Positions 51,343-59,651 of a DNA stretch of 64,000 nucleotides are shown here, piece after piece. The position numbers were made by a program, and so were the translations under genes. The notes below the pieces were generated by a model. The model was not told the DNA's origin, searched no databases, and saw only the letters and a program-made list of their open reading frames with translations. Each line of letters opens with the position of its first letter. Position 1 is the stretch's first letter. Source of the stretch: JADGHE01 sp035716025 (GTDB lineage: Bacteria; Pseudomonadota; Alphaproteobacteria; Rhizobiales; Xanthobacteraceae); assembly GCA_035716025.1 (NCBI GenBank), contig DASTKH010000041.1, forward strand, positions 1 through 64,000. Direction: 5' to 3'.

Positions 51343-52461
51343 ATGCTGTGGTCGTTCAACATCGGTCGGATCGCCGGAACAGCCGTCCGCATCCACATCA
51401 CGTTCGTCCTCTTCCTGGCCTGGATCTGGGGCGCAAGCTACGTCACCGGCGGGGCGGCGGCAGCGTGGAGCGGGCTGCTGTTCATGGTGCTGCTGTTCCT
51501 TTGCGTGCTGCTGCACGAATTCGGCCACATCTTCACGGCACGCGTGTTCGGTGTGCAGACCCCCGACGTGACGCTTCTCCCGATCGGCGGGGTTGCGCGT
51601 CTCGAGCGCATTCCCGAGGAGCCAGGTCAGGAATTTCTGATCGCGATTGCGGGGCCGCTCGTCAACGTGGCGATCGCGCTTTTTCTCATTCTGTTCGTCG
51701 GCGCGGATCTGAGCGCCGAGCGGCTCGCCGCGGTCGAAAATGCGCAGGTGTCGATGGTGGACCGGCTGGCCGCCGTGAACTTGTTCATCGCGGTCTTCAA
51801 TCTCATTCCGGCCTTCCCGATGGACGGCGGCCGCATCCTGCGCTCGCTGCTTGCGCTGCGCGTCGGGTTTACGCGCGCGACGGAAGTCTCCGCGAGCATC
51901 GGCCAATGGGTTGCGTTCGCGCTCGGGTTCATCGGCCTGTTCACCAATGCGATGCTGATCTTCATCGCCATCTTTGTGTATCTTGCAGCCTCCTCGGAGG
52001 CCCAGCTCGTTGCGGTGCGTGCGATGTCGCGCGGCGTGCCGCTGACCGCGGCCATGATGACCCAGTATGCGACGCTCGCGCCTGAGGCCCATATCGACCA
52101 TGCGATCGACACGCTGCTCCGCACTTCGCAGGCCGATTTTCCGGTGGTCGATGCCGACGGCCGGCTGCTCGGGCTGCTCGGCCGCAACGACATGATCCGC
52201 GCGCTCAAGACGCTCGGACCCGAGGCGCGGGTGGCGGAGGCGATGATCGCGGATGTTCCGGTCCTCGACCGACGGCGGACCCTGGACGAGGCCTTCACCC
52301 TTCTGCAGCAAAAGCAGGCGCCGGCGGTCGGGGTGACGGGGCAGGACGGACGCCTGATCGGCCTCATTACTCTGGAGACGATCGGCGAAATGCTGATGGT
52401 TCGGGAGGCGCTGCCTTCCGGAGGACGCGCCGGGCCCTGGGGCCGGCCGGCCGGCGCCTGA
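51343..52461 (+). CDS. Site-2 protease-family (M50) membrane metalloprotease with CBS domains
   Basis: A 372-residue protein: about five transmembrane helices with the zinc motif HEFGH (58-62) in the second and PMDGGR (Asp161) in a later one, then two CBS domains (about 230-345, with FPVVDADGRLLGLL and GVTGQDGRLIGLI). This is the group III (SpoIVFB-like) rhomboid-unrelated S2P layout. It cleaves membrane-embedded substrates; CBS may sense adenine nucleotides. The substrate is unknown. The gene begins 61 bases after a terminator. Confidence 0.92.
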   Translation: MLWSFNIGRIAGTAVRIHITFVLFLAWIWGASYVTGGAAAAWSGLLFMVLLFLCVLLHEFGHIFTARVFGVQTPDVTLLPIGGVARLERIPEEPGQEFLIAIAGPLVNVAIALFLILFVGADLSAERLAAVENAQVSMVDRLAAVNLFIAVFNLIPAFPMDGGRILRSLLALRVGFTRATEVSASIGQWVAFALGFIGLFTNAMLIFIAIFVYLAASSEAQLVAVRAMSRGVPLTAAMMTQYATLAPEAHIDHAIDTLLRTSQADFPVVDADGRLLGLLGRNDMIRALKTLGPEARVAEAMIADVPVLDRRRTLDEAFTLLQQKQAPAVGVTGQDGRLIGLITLETIGEMLMVREALPSGGRAGPWGRPAGA

Positions 52462-52472
52462 GTGCGGGGGAG

Positions 52473-52501
52473 TTGGCGGGAGGGCCCGCCGCCCCTATAT
52501 A
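52473..52501 (+). promoter_or_regulatory. Promoter of typA
   Basis: TTGGCG (52473-52478), 17-base spacer, TATATA (52496-52501). The predicted start is near 52508, giving a leader of about 50 bases before the ATG. A 6-base inverted repeat (GGCGGG/CCCGCC, 52475-52490) overlaps the -35 and spacer. Confidence 0.6.
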
Positions 52502-52515
52502 GCCTGCGGCTGTTT

Positions 52516-52548
52516 GCGTGCCCGGCCGTGCCGGGCACGCGCTTTTTT
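52516..52548 (+). terminator. Terminator-like hairpin in the typA leader
   Basis: GCGTGCCCGG (52516-52525), loop CCGTG, CCGGGCACGC (52531-52540), then GC and six T (52543-52548). The perfect 10-base stem plus T-run ends nine bases before the typA ATG and lies downstream of the likely typA promoter. It could end the protease transcript, attenuate typA, or both. Confidence 0.8.
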
Positions 52549-52557
52549 GGACCGTTC

Positions 52558-54387
52558 ATGACGCTGCGCAACGTCGCCATCATCGCCCATGTCGACCACG
52601 GAAAGACCACGCTGGTCGACCGCCTGCTGCAACAGTCCGGCGCGTTTCGCGAGAACCAGCGCGTGCAGGAACGCGCCATGGACTCCAACGATCTCGAGCG
52701 CGAACGCGGCATCACTATTCTCGCCAAGGTGACGTCGGTCGTCTGGCGAAAAGCGCGTATCAACATCGTCGATACCCCCGGCCACGCCGATTTCGGCGGG
52801 GAGGTCGAACGGATCCTCAACATGGTGGACGGCGCGATCGTGCTGGTCGATGCCGCCGAGGGACCGCTCCCGCAGACCAAGTTCGTGGTCTCGAAGGCCC
52901 TCAAAATGGGGCTCAGGCCCATCGTGGTGATCAACAAGGTCGACCGTTCCGATGCGCGGCCGACCGAGGTGGTGAACGAGGTGTTCGATCTCTTCGCCGC
53001 CCTCGAGGCCAGCGACGAGCAGCTTGATTTCCCGATCCTCTACGGTTCGGCGAAGGAAGGCTGGATGGCGCAATCCCCGGAAGGGCCGAAGCAGGACGGG
53101 ATGGTGCCGCTGTTCGACCTCGTGCTCCGTCACGTCGCGCCTCCCCTCATCGAGGAGGGCGCGTTCCGCATGCTCGGCACCATCATCGAACCCAATCCGT
53201 ATCTGGGCCGACTCATCACGGGCCGTATCACGTCGGGCTCGGTGCGGCCGAATCAGGCCGTCAAGGTTCTGGATCGCCACGGCAATCCGGTCGAGACCGG
53301 ACGGGTGACCAAAGTGCTGGCATTCCGCGGCCTCGAGCGCACGGCCGTGGAGGAGGGGGAGGCCGGCGACATCGTGGCGCTCGCCGGTTTGCCGAAGGCG
53401 ACCGTCGCGCACACGATCTGCGCGCCCGAGGTGGACCGCCCGCTTCCGGCGCAGCCGATCGACCCGCCGACCCTCGCGATGATCTTCCGCATCAACGATT
53501 CGCCGCTTGCGGGAACCGAAGGCGACAAGGTGCAGAGCCGGGTGATCCGCGAGCGACTGTTGCGCGAGGCCGAGGGCAATGTCGCCTTGCGCGTGGCCGA
53601 GTCGCGCGAGAAGGATGCGATGGAGGTGGCGGGCCGCGGCGAGCTGCAGCTCGGAATCCTGATCGAAACGATGCGGCGCGAAGGTTTTGAGCTTTCGGTC
53701 TCGCGGCCGAAGGTTCTGTTCCGGCGCGACGAGACGAGCGGCGCGTTGCTCGAGCCGATCGAAGAGGTGGTCATCGACGTCGACGACGCTTTCACGGGCG
53801 TGGTCGTGCAGAAGCTGTCGGAACGAAAGGGCGAGATGGTCGACATGCGTCCCTCCGGCGGCGGCCGCACACGGCTCATCTTCCATGCGCCGACGCGCGG
53901 ACTCATCGGCTATCAGGGCGAACTGCTCACCGATACGCGCGGCACGGCGGTCATGAACCGGCTGTTCCACGGCTACGCGCCGCACAAGGGCGACATTCCC
54001 GGCCGCCGCAACGGCGTGCTCATCGCCAATGAGGCCGGCGAGGCCGTGGCCTACGCGCTGTGGAACCTGCAAGAGCGCGGCGCGATGATGATCGAGCCCG
54101 GCTGGAAGGTCTATCGGGGCATGATCGTCGGCGAGCACAGCCGGGAGAACGATCTCGAAGTGAACGTGCTCAAGGGCAAGAAGCTCACCAACATCCGCAC
54201 CCACGCCAAGGACGAAGCGGTGCGTTTGACCCCGCCGATCCAGATGACGCTCGAAAAGGCGCTTGCTTATATCCAGGACGACGAGCTCGTGGAGGTCACC
54301 CCGAAATCCATCCGGTTGCGGAAGGCGATTCTCGATCCCAACGAGCGAAAAAAGGCCGAACGCGCCCGCGAAACGGAGCCCGCCTAG
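52558..54387 (+). CDS. typA: Ribosome-associated GTPase TypA/BipA
   Basis: A 609-residue translational GTPase. G1 AHVDHGKTT (10-18), RGITI switch, DTPGHADFGGEVER (G3) and INKVDR (G4) are all present, followed by EF-G-like domains and the BipA C-terminal domain (RMRPSGGGRTRL-like VDMRPSGGGRTRLIFHAPTRG, in parts). It acts in ribosome assembly and stress or cold adaptation. The ATG at 52558 follows a terminator-like hairpin and has only a weak GGA ribosome-binding site. Confidence 0.97.
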   Translation: MTLRNVAIIAHVDHGKTTLVDRLLQQSGAFRENQRVQERAMDSNDLERERGITILAKVTSVVWRKARINIVDTPGHADFGGEVERILNMVDGAIVLVDAAEGPLPQTKFVVSKALKMGLRPIVVINKVDRSDARPTEVVNEVFDLFAALEASDEQLDFPILYGSAKEGWMAQSPEGPKQDGMVPLFDLVLRHVAPPLIEEGAFRMLGTIIEPNPYLGRLITGRITSGSVRPNQAVKVLDRHGNPVETGRVTKVLAFRGLERTAVEEGEAGDIVALAGLPKATVAHTICAPEVDRPLPAQPIDPPTLAMIFRINDSPLAGTEGDKVQSRVIRERLLREAEGNVALRVAESREKDAMEVAGRGELQLGILIETMRREGFELSVSRPKVLFRRDETSGALLEPIEEVVIDVDDAFTGVVVQKLSERKGEMVDMRPSGGGRTRLIFHAPTRGLIGYQGELLTDTRGTAVMNRLFHGYAPHKGDIPGRRNGVLIANEAGEAVAYALWNLQERGAMMIEPGWKVYRGMIVGEHSRENDLEVNVLKGKKLTNIRTHAKDEAVRLTPPIQMTLEKALAYIQDDELVEVTPKSIRLRKAILDPNERKKAERARETEPA

Positions 54388-54490
54388 GCAGGCCGCGGCC
54401 TGCGGCCTTGGGCTGCGGCCGCAGAAAAATCCGCCTCGTCCCGAAACTGCACAGCGAAGCGTGTCCTTTCCGCCACAAGGCGGGGGATCG

Positions 54491-54505
54491 TTAATCATTC
54501 GTTAC
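54491..54505. promoter_or_regulatory. Imperfect CtrA-type box upstream of the GNAT gene
   Basis: TTAA (54491-54494), seven bases, TTAC (54502-54505): 7 of 8 positions of the CtrA consensus, 47 bases before the GNAT ATG. Confidence 0.4.
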
Positions 54506-54551
54506 TCGGGGGGCTTGAAGGGAGCGGTGTCGCTTTGCTTCAATTCGATTC

Positions 54552-55061
54552 ATGAGCACCGTCCTTATCGAGGTCCGACGCGCCAAGCCGACAGATGCCG
54601 GCGAGTTGGCTGCGACCCACGATGAGGCTTGGCGCACCGCCTATCGCGGCATCATCCCGGGCAACGAGCTGGAAAAGCTCATCAGCCGCCGCGGCCCCGG
54701 CTGGTGGGAAAACGCGATCCGCAAAGGCAGCCGCATTTCGCTGCTGATGTTCGGCGAACGGCTCGCCGGCTATGCCAATTACGGACGAAACCGCGCCCGC
54801 AGCCTCAACTACGACGGCGAAATCTACGAGCTCTATCTGCGGCCCGAGTTCCAGGGGCTCGGCTTCGGCCGGCGGCTGTTCACGGCGGCGCGGCGCGATC
54901 TGGCGCAGAGCGGGTTGCGGTCGCTGGTCGTGTGGGCCTTGTCGGACAACGATCCGGCCGTCGAGTTCTATCGCGCCCTCGGCGGCCGCGCGATCGCCCG
55001 CTCCTCCGAGCGGTTCGGCACCCGCACGCTCGACAAGGTGGCGTTCGGCTGGCAGGGCTAG
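54552..55061 (+). CDS. GNAT-family N-acetyltransferase
   Basis: A 169-residue GNAT fold. EIYELYLRPEFQGLGFGRRLF contains the acetyl-CoA P-loop pattern (QGLGFGRRL), and VVWALSDNDPAVEFYRALGG is motif B. The N-terminal RRAKPTDAGELAATHDEAWRTAYRG segment is typical of this subgroup. It is monocistronic as far as can be seen, between typA and a convergent folD unit. The substrate is not predictable. Confidence 0.88.
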   Translation: MSTVLIEVRRAKPTDAGELAATHDEAWRTAYRGIIPGNELEKLISRRGPGWWENAIRKGSRISLLMFGERLAGYANYGRNRARSLNYDGEIYELYLRPEFQGLGFGRRLFTAARRDLAQSGLRSLVVWALSDNDPAVEFYRALGGRAIARSSERFGTRTLDKVAFGWQG

Positions 55062-55099
55062 ACCCTGTCGTCGGTCACTCCCCCCGTGGCTTGCGCGCA

Positions 55100-55145
55100 G
55101 CACAGCGCGCACGGGATGCGCTGCAGACGCGGGACCCCGGTTCAT
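55100..55145 (+). repeat. Dispersed intergenic repeat, copy A
   Basis: CAGCGC (55103-55108), nine bases, GCGCTG (55118-55123), then CAGACGCGGGACCCCGGTTCA. The last 25 bases are shared with copies at 20703-20728 and, in inverted orientation, 27477-27526. It lies between the convergent GNAT and folD genes. Confidence 0.7.
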
Positions 55146-55173
55146 GGCAGAAGCCGCAGGGCGGGATGCCGCG

Positions 55174-56058
55174 CTATACCCCTTGCGGCGGCGGCAGCCC
55201 GATGCTGGCGCGCGCCGCCGTCAGCGCGTTGAGAAGAAGGCAGGCGATCGTCATCGGACCGACGCCGCCGGGCACGGGCGTGATCGCGGACGCGACCTTG
55301 CGGGCTTCCGCGAAGGCGACGTCGCCCACGAGACGGGGTTTGCCGTCGCGGGGGATGCGGTTGATACCGACGTCGACCACGACCGCGCCCGGTTTGATCC
55401 AATCCGCCTTGATCATCTCCGGCCGGCCGACGGCCGCGAAGAGAAGGTCGGCGCGCCGGCACACGGCCGCAAGGTCGACGGTTCGGGAATGGGCGATGGT
55501 GACGGTCGCGTTCTCCGCGAGGAGCAGCTGAGCGAGCGGCTTGCCGACGATCGCCGAACGGCCGACCACCACGGCCTCCGCGCCCGCCAGCGAGGCGCAC
55601 ACGCTCTTGGCCAGAATGATGCAGCCGCGCGGCGTGCACGGAATCAGCGCGGCGCTCCCCGCCGAAAGCAGGCCGGCATTGAGCGGGTGCAACCCGTCGG
55701 CGTCCTTTTTCGGGTCGAGCGCCGCAATGACCTTGGCGGGATCGATGTGCGGCGGAAGCGGCAGTTGCACGAGAACGGCGTGCACCGAAGGGTCGGCGTT
55801 GAGCCGGTCGATGACGCCCAGGAGATCGGCTTCGCTGACATTGGCGGGCAGCCTGCGGTCGAAGGACCGCATGCCCGCCTCCGCCGTTCGCCGCACCTTG
55901 CTGCGGACATAGACGGTGGAAGCCGGGTCGTCCCCGACAAGGACCACGGCGAGGCCCGGGGTCACGCCGTGGTCGCGCGCAAGAGCCGCGACTTCGGCCG
56001 CGACCTTGGCGCGCAGGGCGGCCGCGATGGCGTTCCCGTCGATCAATGCGGCGGTCAT
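55174..56058 (-). CDS. folD: Bifunctional methylenetetrahydrofolate dehydrogenase/cyclohydrolase
   Basis: A 294-residue FolD for the interconversion of methylene-, methenyl- and 10-formyl-tetrahydrofolate. The catalytic Tyr50 and Lys54 are in YVRSK; VQLPLPPHID, DPKKDADGLHP, VVVGRSAIVGKP and the C-terminal TPVPGGVGPMT are all family motifs. I start at 56058 (MTAALIDGN). It overlaps the end of the DUF167 gene by 4 bases, so folD is the last gene of a yggT-DUF167-folD unit. Confidence 0.97.
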   Translation of the reverse strand: MTAALIDGNAIAAALRAKVAAEVAALARDHGVTPGLAVVLVGDDPASTVYVRSKVRRTAEAGMRSFDRRLPANVSEADLLGVIDRLNADPSVHAVLVQLPLPPHIDPAKVIAALDPKKDADGLHPLNAGLLSAGSAALIPCTPRGCIILAKSVCASLAGAEAVVVGRSAIVGKPLAQLLLAENATVTIAHSRTVDLAAVCRRADLLFAAVGRPEMIKADWIKPGAVVVDVGINRIPRDGKPRLVGDVAFAEARKVASAITPVPGGVGPMTIACLLLNALTAARASIGLPPPQGV

Positions 56059-56393
56059 GACGCCGCCGCAGGGGCGCTTCCGCTGAGACTTGCCAGCGCG
56101 GCGCAAAGGGTTCCGGCATGGCCGGAAATCTTCAAAGTCTTGACGCGCGAAGAGGCTCCGGCGACGAGACGCACGCGGCTTGCGGGAATGGCCAGCCGGT
56201 CGGCGATGAGCGCCTCGAGTGCGGCATTGGCCGCACCCGCATGCGCCGGCTGGCGGACCCGCGCCTTGAGCACCGGCCCTTCGTTTGGGCGTTCTTCGAT
56301 GCCGTCGATGGAATCCCGGCCGCCTTTCGGGGTGAGCCGGACGGCAAGCAGCACCCCGTCCTCCGCCGGACGCCAGGGATACGCGCTTCGCAT
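56055..56393 (-). CDS. DUF167/YggU-family protein
   Basis: A 112-residue small soluble protein of the DUF167 family. VRLTPKGGRDSIDGIEE and KARVRQPAHAGAANAAL (the AGxANxxL core) are family landmarks, with GASSRVKTLKISG towards the end. Function unknown, though the family is nearly universal. It overlaps folD by 4 bases and is nine bases from yggT, a conserved arrangement in alphaproteobacteria. Confidence 0.93.
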   Translation of the reverse strand: MRSAYPWRPAEDGVLLAVRLTPKGGRDSIDGIEERPNEGPVLKARVRQPAHAGAANAALEALIADRLAIPASRVRLVAGASSRVKTLKISGHAGTLCAALASLSGSAPAAAS

Positions 56394-56401
56394 GCGTGGG
56401 A

Positions 56402-56692
56402 TCAGATCACGTTCGGATAGATGTAATAGACGATCATGCGCTCGATGAGGATGATGATGAGGATCAGGATCACCGGCGAAATGTCGAGCCCGCCCATGCT
56501 CGGCAGCATCGAGCGGATCGGTCTCAGCAGCGGTTCGGTGATGCGGTAGAGGAAGTCGCCCACCGCCTGCACGACGGGGTTGCGGACATTGACCACGTTG
56601 AATGCAACCAGCCACGACAGCACGGCAGCCGCGATGAGCAGGTAGATGTAAAGCTGCAGCACGATCAGCACGACGTCGAGCAGGGCGCGCAT
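56402..56692 (-). CDS. yggT: YggT-family membrane protein
   Basis: A 96-residue inner-membrane protein with two hydrophobic helices (about 5-30 and 68-92) joined by NPVVQAVGDFLYRITEPLLRPIRSMLP, the YggT motif. Family members are linked to osmotic or division-related functions but the mechanism is unknown. The ATG at 56692 gives MRALLDVVLIVLQLY. It heads the unit yggT-DUF167-folD. Confidence 0.92.
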   Translation of the reverse strand: MRALLDVVLIVLQLYIYLLIAAAVLSWLVAFNVVNVRNPVVQAVGDFLYRITEPLLRPIRSMLPSMGGLDISPVILILIIILIERMIVYYIYPNVI

Positions 56693-56783
56693 GGAAGCCT
56701 TCGCGGAGGACGATTTGAACCGACGCAGGTTTACCGGGGATGTTCCGGGGGAACAAGGCATGCGCGGAAAAGGCGCGCTTTGC

Positions 56784-56812
56784 TTGACAGGCGTCGACCC
56801 CCCGCCATAAAT
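56784..56812 (+). promoter_or_regulatory. Promoter of tRNA-Ala
   Basis: TTGACA (56784-56789), 17-base spacer, ATAAAT (56807-56812); predicted start near 56819, about 30 bases before the mature tRNA. Confidence 0.65.
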
Positions 56813-56849
56813 GCGGCTACTTACCGTAAGCATGCGCATCGCGCGCCGC

Positions 56850-56925
56850 GGGGCCGTAGCTCAGTTGGGAGAGCGCCGCAATCGCACTGCGGAGGTCAGG
56901 GGTTCGAATCCCCTCGGCTCCACCA
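56850..56925 (+). tRNA. tRNA-Ala (CGC)
   Basis: A 76-base cloverleaf with encoded CCA. Acceptor GGGGCCG/CGGCTCC contains the G3:U70 wobble pair that specifies alanine; anticodon stem CCGCA/TGCGG encloses ATCGCAC with anticodon CGC (codon GCG); T arm AGGGG-TTCGAAT-CCCCT. Discriminator A73. Confidence 0.97.
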
Positions 56926-57025
56926 AGCCCAATCACCCCGGAAGCCGCGGAATCGGCGGTTTCCTAGCGAAATCGGCCCATCTTTCCCACTCGTCGCCGC
57001 CGATGACGCGCCGCCGGCCCGCCTC

Positions 57026-58273
57026 ATGACCATGAGCCCGGCTGCCTCGCCGTCCGGGTCGCTCGTACGGCACGGGCCGTTCGCCCGCTTCTTCGTGGTG
57101 CGCATCTTCGCCACCGTGGCGCTGCAGATACAGGCGGTGGCCGTGGGTTGGCAGATCTACGGGCTGACGGGAGACCCGTTCGATCTCGGCCTCGTCGGCC
57201 TTGCGCAGTTCCTCCCCGCCATGCTGCTGTTTCCGTTCACGGGCCACGTCGCCGACCGGTACGACCGGCGGACCGTCCTGCGCCTGTGCCAGGCGGCGGA
57301 GGCGGCGGCCGTCGCCGCGCTGATGTGGGGCACGGCTTCGGGCGCGATCGGCCGCGAGGCGATCCTCGGCGCCTCGCTCGTCATCGGCGCCGCCCGCGCC
57401 TTCGAGGCGCCGGCCCTGAGCGCCCTTCTCCCGGTCATCGTGTCGCCGGAGCTTTTCCCCCGCGCGGTCGCGGGTTCCGCCTCGGCCAACCAGTTCGCCA
57501 CCATTGCGGGCCCGGCCCTGGGCGGGCTCGTTTATGCGCTGAGCCCCGTCGCGGCCTACGCGTTCGGGGCGGTCCTGTTTCTTGCCGCAAGCACGCTTGT
57601 CGGCTTCATCCCGCTCGCCGGGCGCCCGGCGGAGCGGACCGGACGGTTCAGCCTCGAATCGTTGTTTGCCGGGTTCGCTTTCATCCGGCGGCAGCCGATC
57701 GTGCTCGGGGCGATCTCGCTCGATCTCTTCGCGGTGCTCCTGGGAAGTACGATCGCGCTGTTGCCGGTGTTCGCGCGCGACGTGCTTGCCACGGACGCGG
57801 CAGGGCTCGGAATCCTGCGCGCCTGCCCGGCCGTCGGCGCGCTTGCGATGTCCCTTGCGCTCGCGCGCTGGCCGCTGCGGCAGAACGTCGGCCGCACGAT
57901 GTATGCCTGCGTCGCCCTGTTCGGCTGCGCGACCGTGGCCTTCGCGGCCTCGCGCTCGCTCGTGCTATCGATGACGGCGCTGGCGATCCTCGGAATGGCC
58001 GATCTCGTCAGCGTCGTCGTGCGCAGCACGCTCATTCAACTCGAAACGCCGGACGCGATGCGGGGCCGCGTCAGTGCCGTCAATTCCTTGTTCATCGGAG
58101 CTGCCAACCAGCTCGGCGATTTCCGCGCCGGGGCGATGGCGGCGCTCATCGGCGCCGTCCCGGCCGCCCTGTTTGGCGGGATCGGCACGCTCGTGATCGT
58201 CGTGCTTTGGATGCGGCTCTTCCCCGCACTCTACGGCGTGCAGTCGATGCAGGCCGTTCGGACGGGGGTGTGA
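57026..58273 (+). CDS. MFS transporter (EntS-like exporter)
   Basis: A 415-residue major-facilitator protein with 10-12 hydrophobic helices. GHVADRYDRRTVLR is the loop 2-3 motif in the form seen in MFS exporters such as EntS, and MRGRVSAVNSLFIGAANQLGDFRAG is the conserved C-terminal half signature. It begins 100 bases after tRNA-Ala; the ATG at 57026 gives MTMSPAAS. The substrate is unknown; no siderophore genes are close. Confidence 0.85.
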   Translation: MTMSPAASPSGSLVRHGPFARFFVVRIFATVALQIQAVAVGWQIYGLTGDPFDLGLVGLAQFLPAMLLFPFTGHVADRYDRRTVLRLCQAAEAAAVAALMWGTASGAIGREAILGASLVIGAARAFEAPALSALLPVIVSPELFPRAVAGSASANQFATIAGPALGGLVYALSPVAAYAFGAVLFLAASTLVGFIPLAGRPAERTGRFSLESLFAGFAFIRRQPIVLGAISLDLFAVLLGSTIALLPVFARDVLATDAAGLGILRACPAVGALAMSLALARWPLRQNVGRTMYACVALFGCATVAFAASRSLVLSMTALAILGMADLVSVVVRSTLIQLETPDAMRGRVSAVNSLFIGAANQLGDFRAGAMAALIGAVPAALFGGIGTLVIVVLWMRLFPALYGVQSMQAVRTGV

Positions 58274-58300
58274 AGCCGCCGCGCGCCTGCGCGGCCGGCG

Positions 58301-59074
58301 CTACCGGTTCTTGAAATTCGGCGGGCGCTTCTCGACGAAGGCGGCCATGCCTTCCTTCTGGTCTTCCGTGGCAAAGAGCGGGTGGAAGGCGCGGCGTTCG
58401 AAGCGGATGCCCTCCGCGAGCGTCGTCTCGAAGGCGCGGTTCACGCACTCCTTGGCGGCGATGACCGACGGCAGCGACATTGCCGCGATGGTCTGCGCCA
58501 CTTTCATGGTCTCGCTCATGAGGTCGGCGAGCGGAACCACGCGGGCGACGAGGCCCGAGCGTTCCGCTTCGGCGGCATCCATCATCCGGCCGGTCAGGCA
58601 GAGGTCCATCGCCTTTGCCTTGCCGACCGCGCGCGTCAGGCGCTGCGTGCCACCGATGCCCGGGATCACGCCGAGCTTGATCTCCGGCTGGCCGAATTTG
58701 GCGTTGTCGGCGGCGATGATCATGTCGCACATCATGGCGATCTCGCAGCCGCCGCCGAGCGCGAACCCGGCGACCGCCGCGATGACCGGCTTGCGAGCCC
58801 GCGCGATCGCGTCCCAATGCGCCGCGAACTCGCCGAGATACACGTCGATATAGGACTTGCCGGCCATCTCCTTGATGTCCGCGCCGGCCGCGAAAGCCTT
58901 GTCGGACCCCGTGACGACGATACACCCCACGGTCGGATCGGCGTCGAAGGTGGTAACGGCGCCATTGAGTTCGGTCATCAGCGCGGAGTTGAGGGCATTG
59001 AGCGCCTGCGGACGGTTCAGGCGGATGAGGCCCACTTTCCCGTGCGTTTCGGTCAGAATGTGTGCATAGGCCAT
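58301..59074 (-). CDS. Enoyl-CoA hydratase
   Basis: A 257-residue crotonase. NRPQALNALN, the oxyanion-hole strand AAGADIKEMAG, VAGFALGGGCEIAMMCD (first catalytic Glu) and FGQPEIKLGVIPGIGGTQRL (second catalytic Glu, in parts) are all intact, so hydration of trans-2-enoyl-CoA is expected. The ATG at 59074 is the family start (MAYAHILTETHGKVG). It is convergent with the MFS gene, 27 bases apart. Beta-oxidation role likely. Confidence 0.95.
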   Translation of the reverse strand: MAYAHILTETHGKVGLIRLNRPQALNALNSALMTELNGAVTTFDADPTVGCIVVTGSDKAFAAGADIKEMAGKSYIDVYLGEFAAHWDAIARARKPVIAAVAGFALGGGCEIAMMCDMIIAADNAKFGQPEIKLGVIPGIGGTQRLTRAVGKAKAMDLCLTGRMMDAAEAERSGLVARVVPLADLMSETMKVAQTIAAMSLPSVIAAKECVNRAFETTLAEGIRFERRAFHPLFATEDQKEGMAAFVEKRPPNFKNR

Positions 59075-59180
59075 GGCGTCCTCCGGACTCCCGGAGCAAG
59101 GGCGTAACCCAGGCCCGCAGCACCGGCAAGGCGTCGCGCGCATGTCGCGGGAAACGCCTGTGGCCTCCGCGAGGCCGGCC

Positions 59181-59645
59181 TCACGGCCGCTCGAGGCTCG
59201 CCGTCGGCGCGGTTTCCCGCCACGCTCCGGCCGAGCGGCCCGCCACCGCCCAGTAGACGAAACCCGCGACGATGCCGGCCGCGGCCATGATTTCGAGCTC
59301 GCGACGGGCAAAGCCGTTCACCTCGAGCGCGAGCGTGTCCCAACCCTGGAAGCTCAGATAGAGCAGCACGGCGATGGCGGCGCCGGCGGCCGCGTAGTAG
59401 AGCAAAGCGCGGATCGCCAGGGCTTCGGCGATCCCGATCATCACGAGCGCCGGCAACAGCGCAAAGCCCGACAGGAAGATCGCCCCGAAGCCCACGACGA
59501 TTCCGAATGTGCTGTCGTCGAGCGGGCCGAGATCGAGCGCGCTCCATTCCGGCAAGAGGACCGCAAGCGTCACGACGAGGCCCGCCGCAAGACTTGCGAG
59601 AAGGCCGGCGAAGAGGACAAGCACGATCCGGCCGAGCGCCCGCAT
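59181..59645 (-). CDS. Hypothetical four-helix membrane protein
   Basis: A 154-residue protein with four hydrophobic segments (about 5-28, 47-70, 76-98 and 115-133). No motif I recognise; the C terminus is polar. The start MRALGRIVLVLFAGLL fits an integral membrane protein. It follows rlmN by six bases on the same strand and may share its mRNA. Similar proteins occur in Bradyrhizobium-like genomes as far as I remember, without assigned function. Confidence 0.7.
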   Translation of the reverse strand: MRALGRIVLVLFAGLLASLAAGLVVTLAVLLPEWSALDLGPLDDSTFGIVVGFGAIFLSGFALLPALVMIGIAEALAIRALLYYAAAGAAIAVLLYLSFQGWDTLALEVNGFARRELEIMAAAGIVAGFVYWAVAGRSAGAWRETAPTASLERP

Positions 59646-59651
59646 CCCCGG

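Noticed and set aside
55090..55170. Possible short protein containing CAADAGPRF
   Set aside because: It is a translation of the dispersed DNA repeat also seen at 27.5 and 20.7 kb, not a gene.
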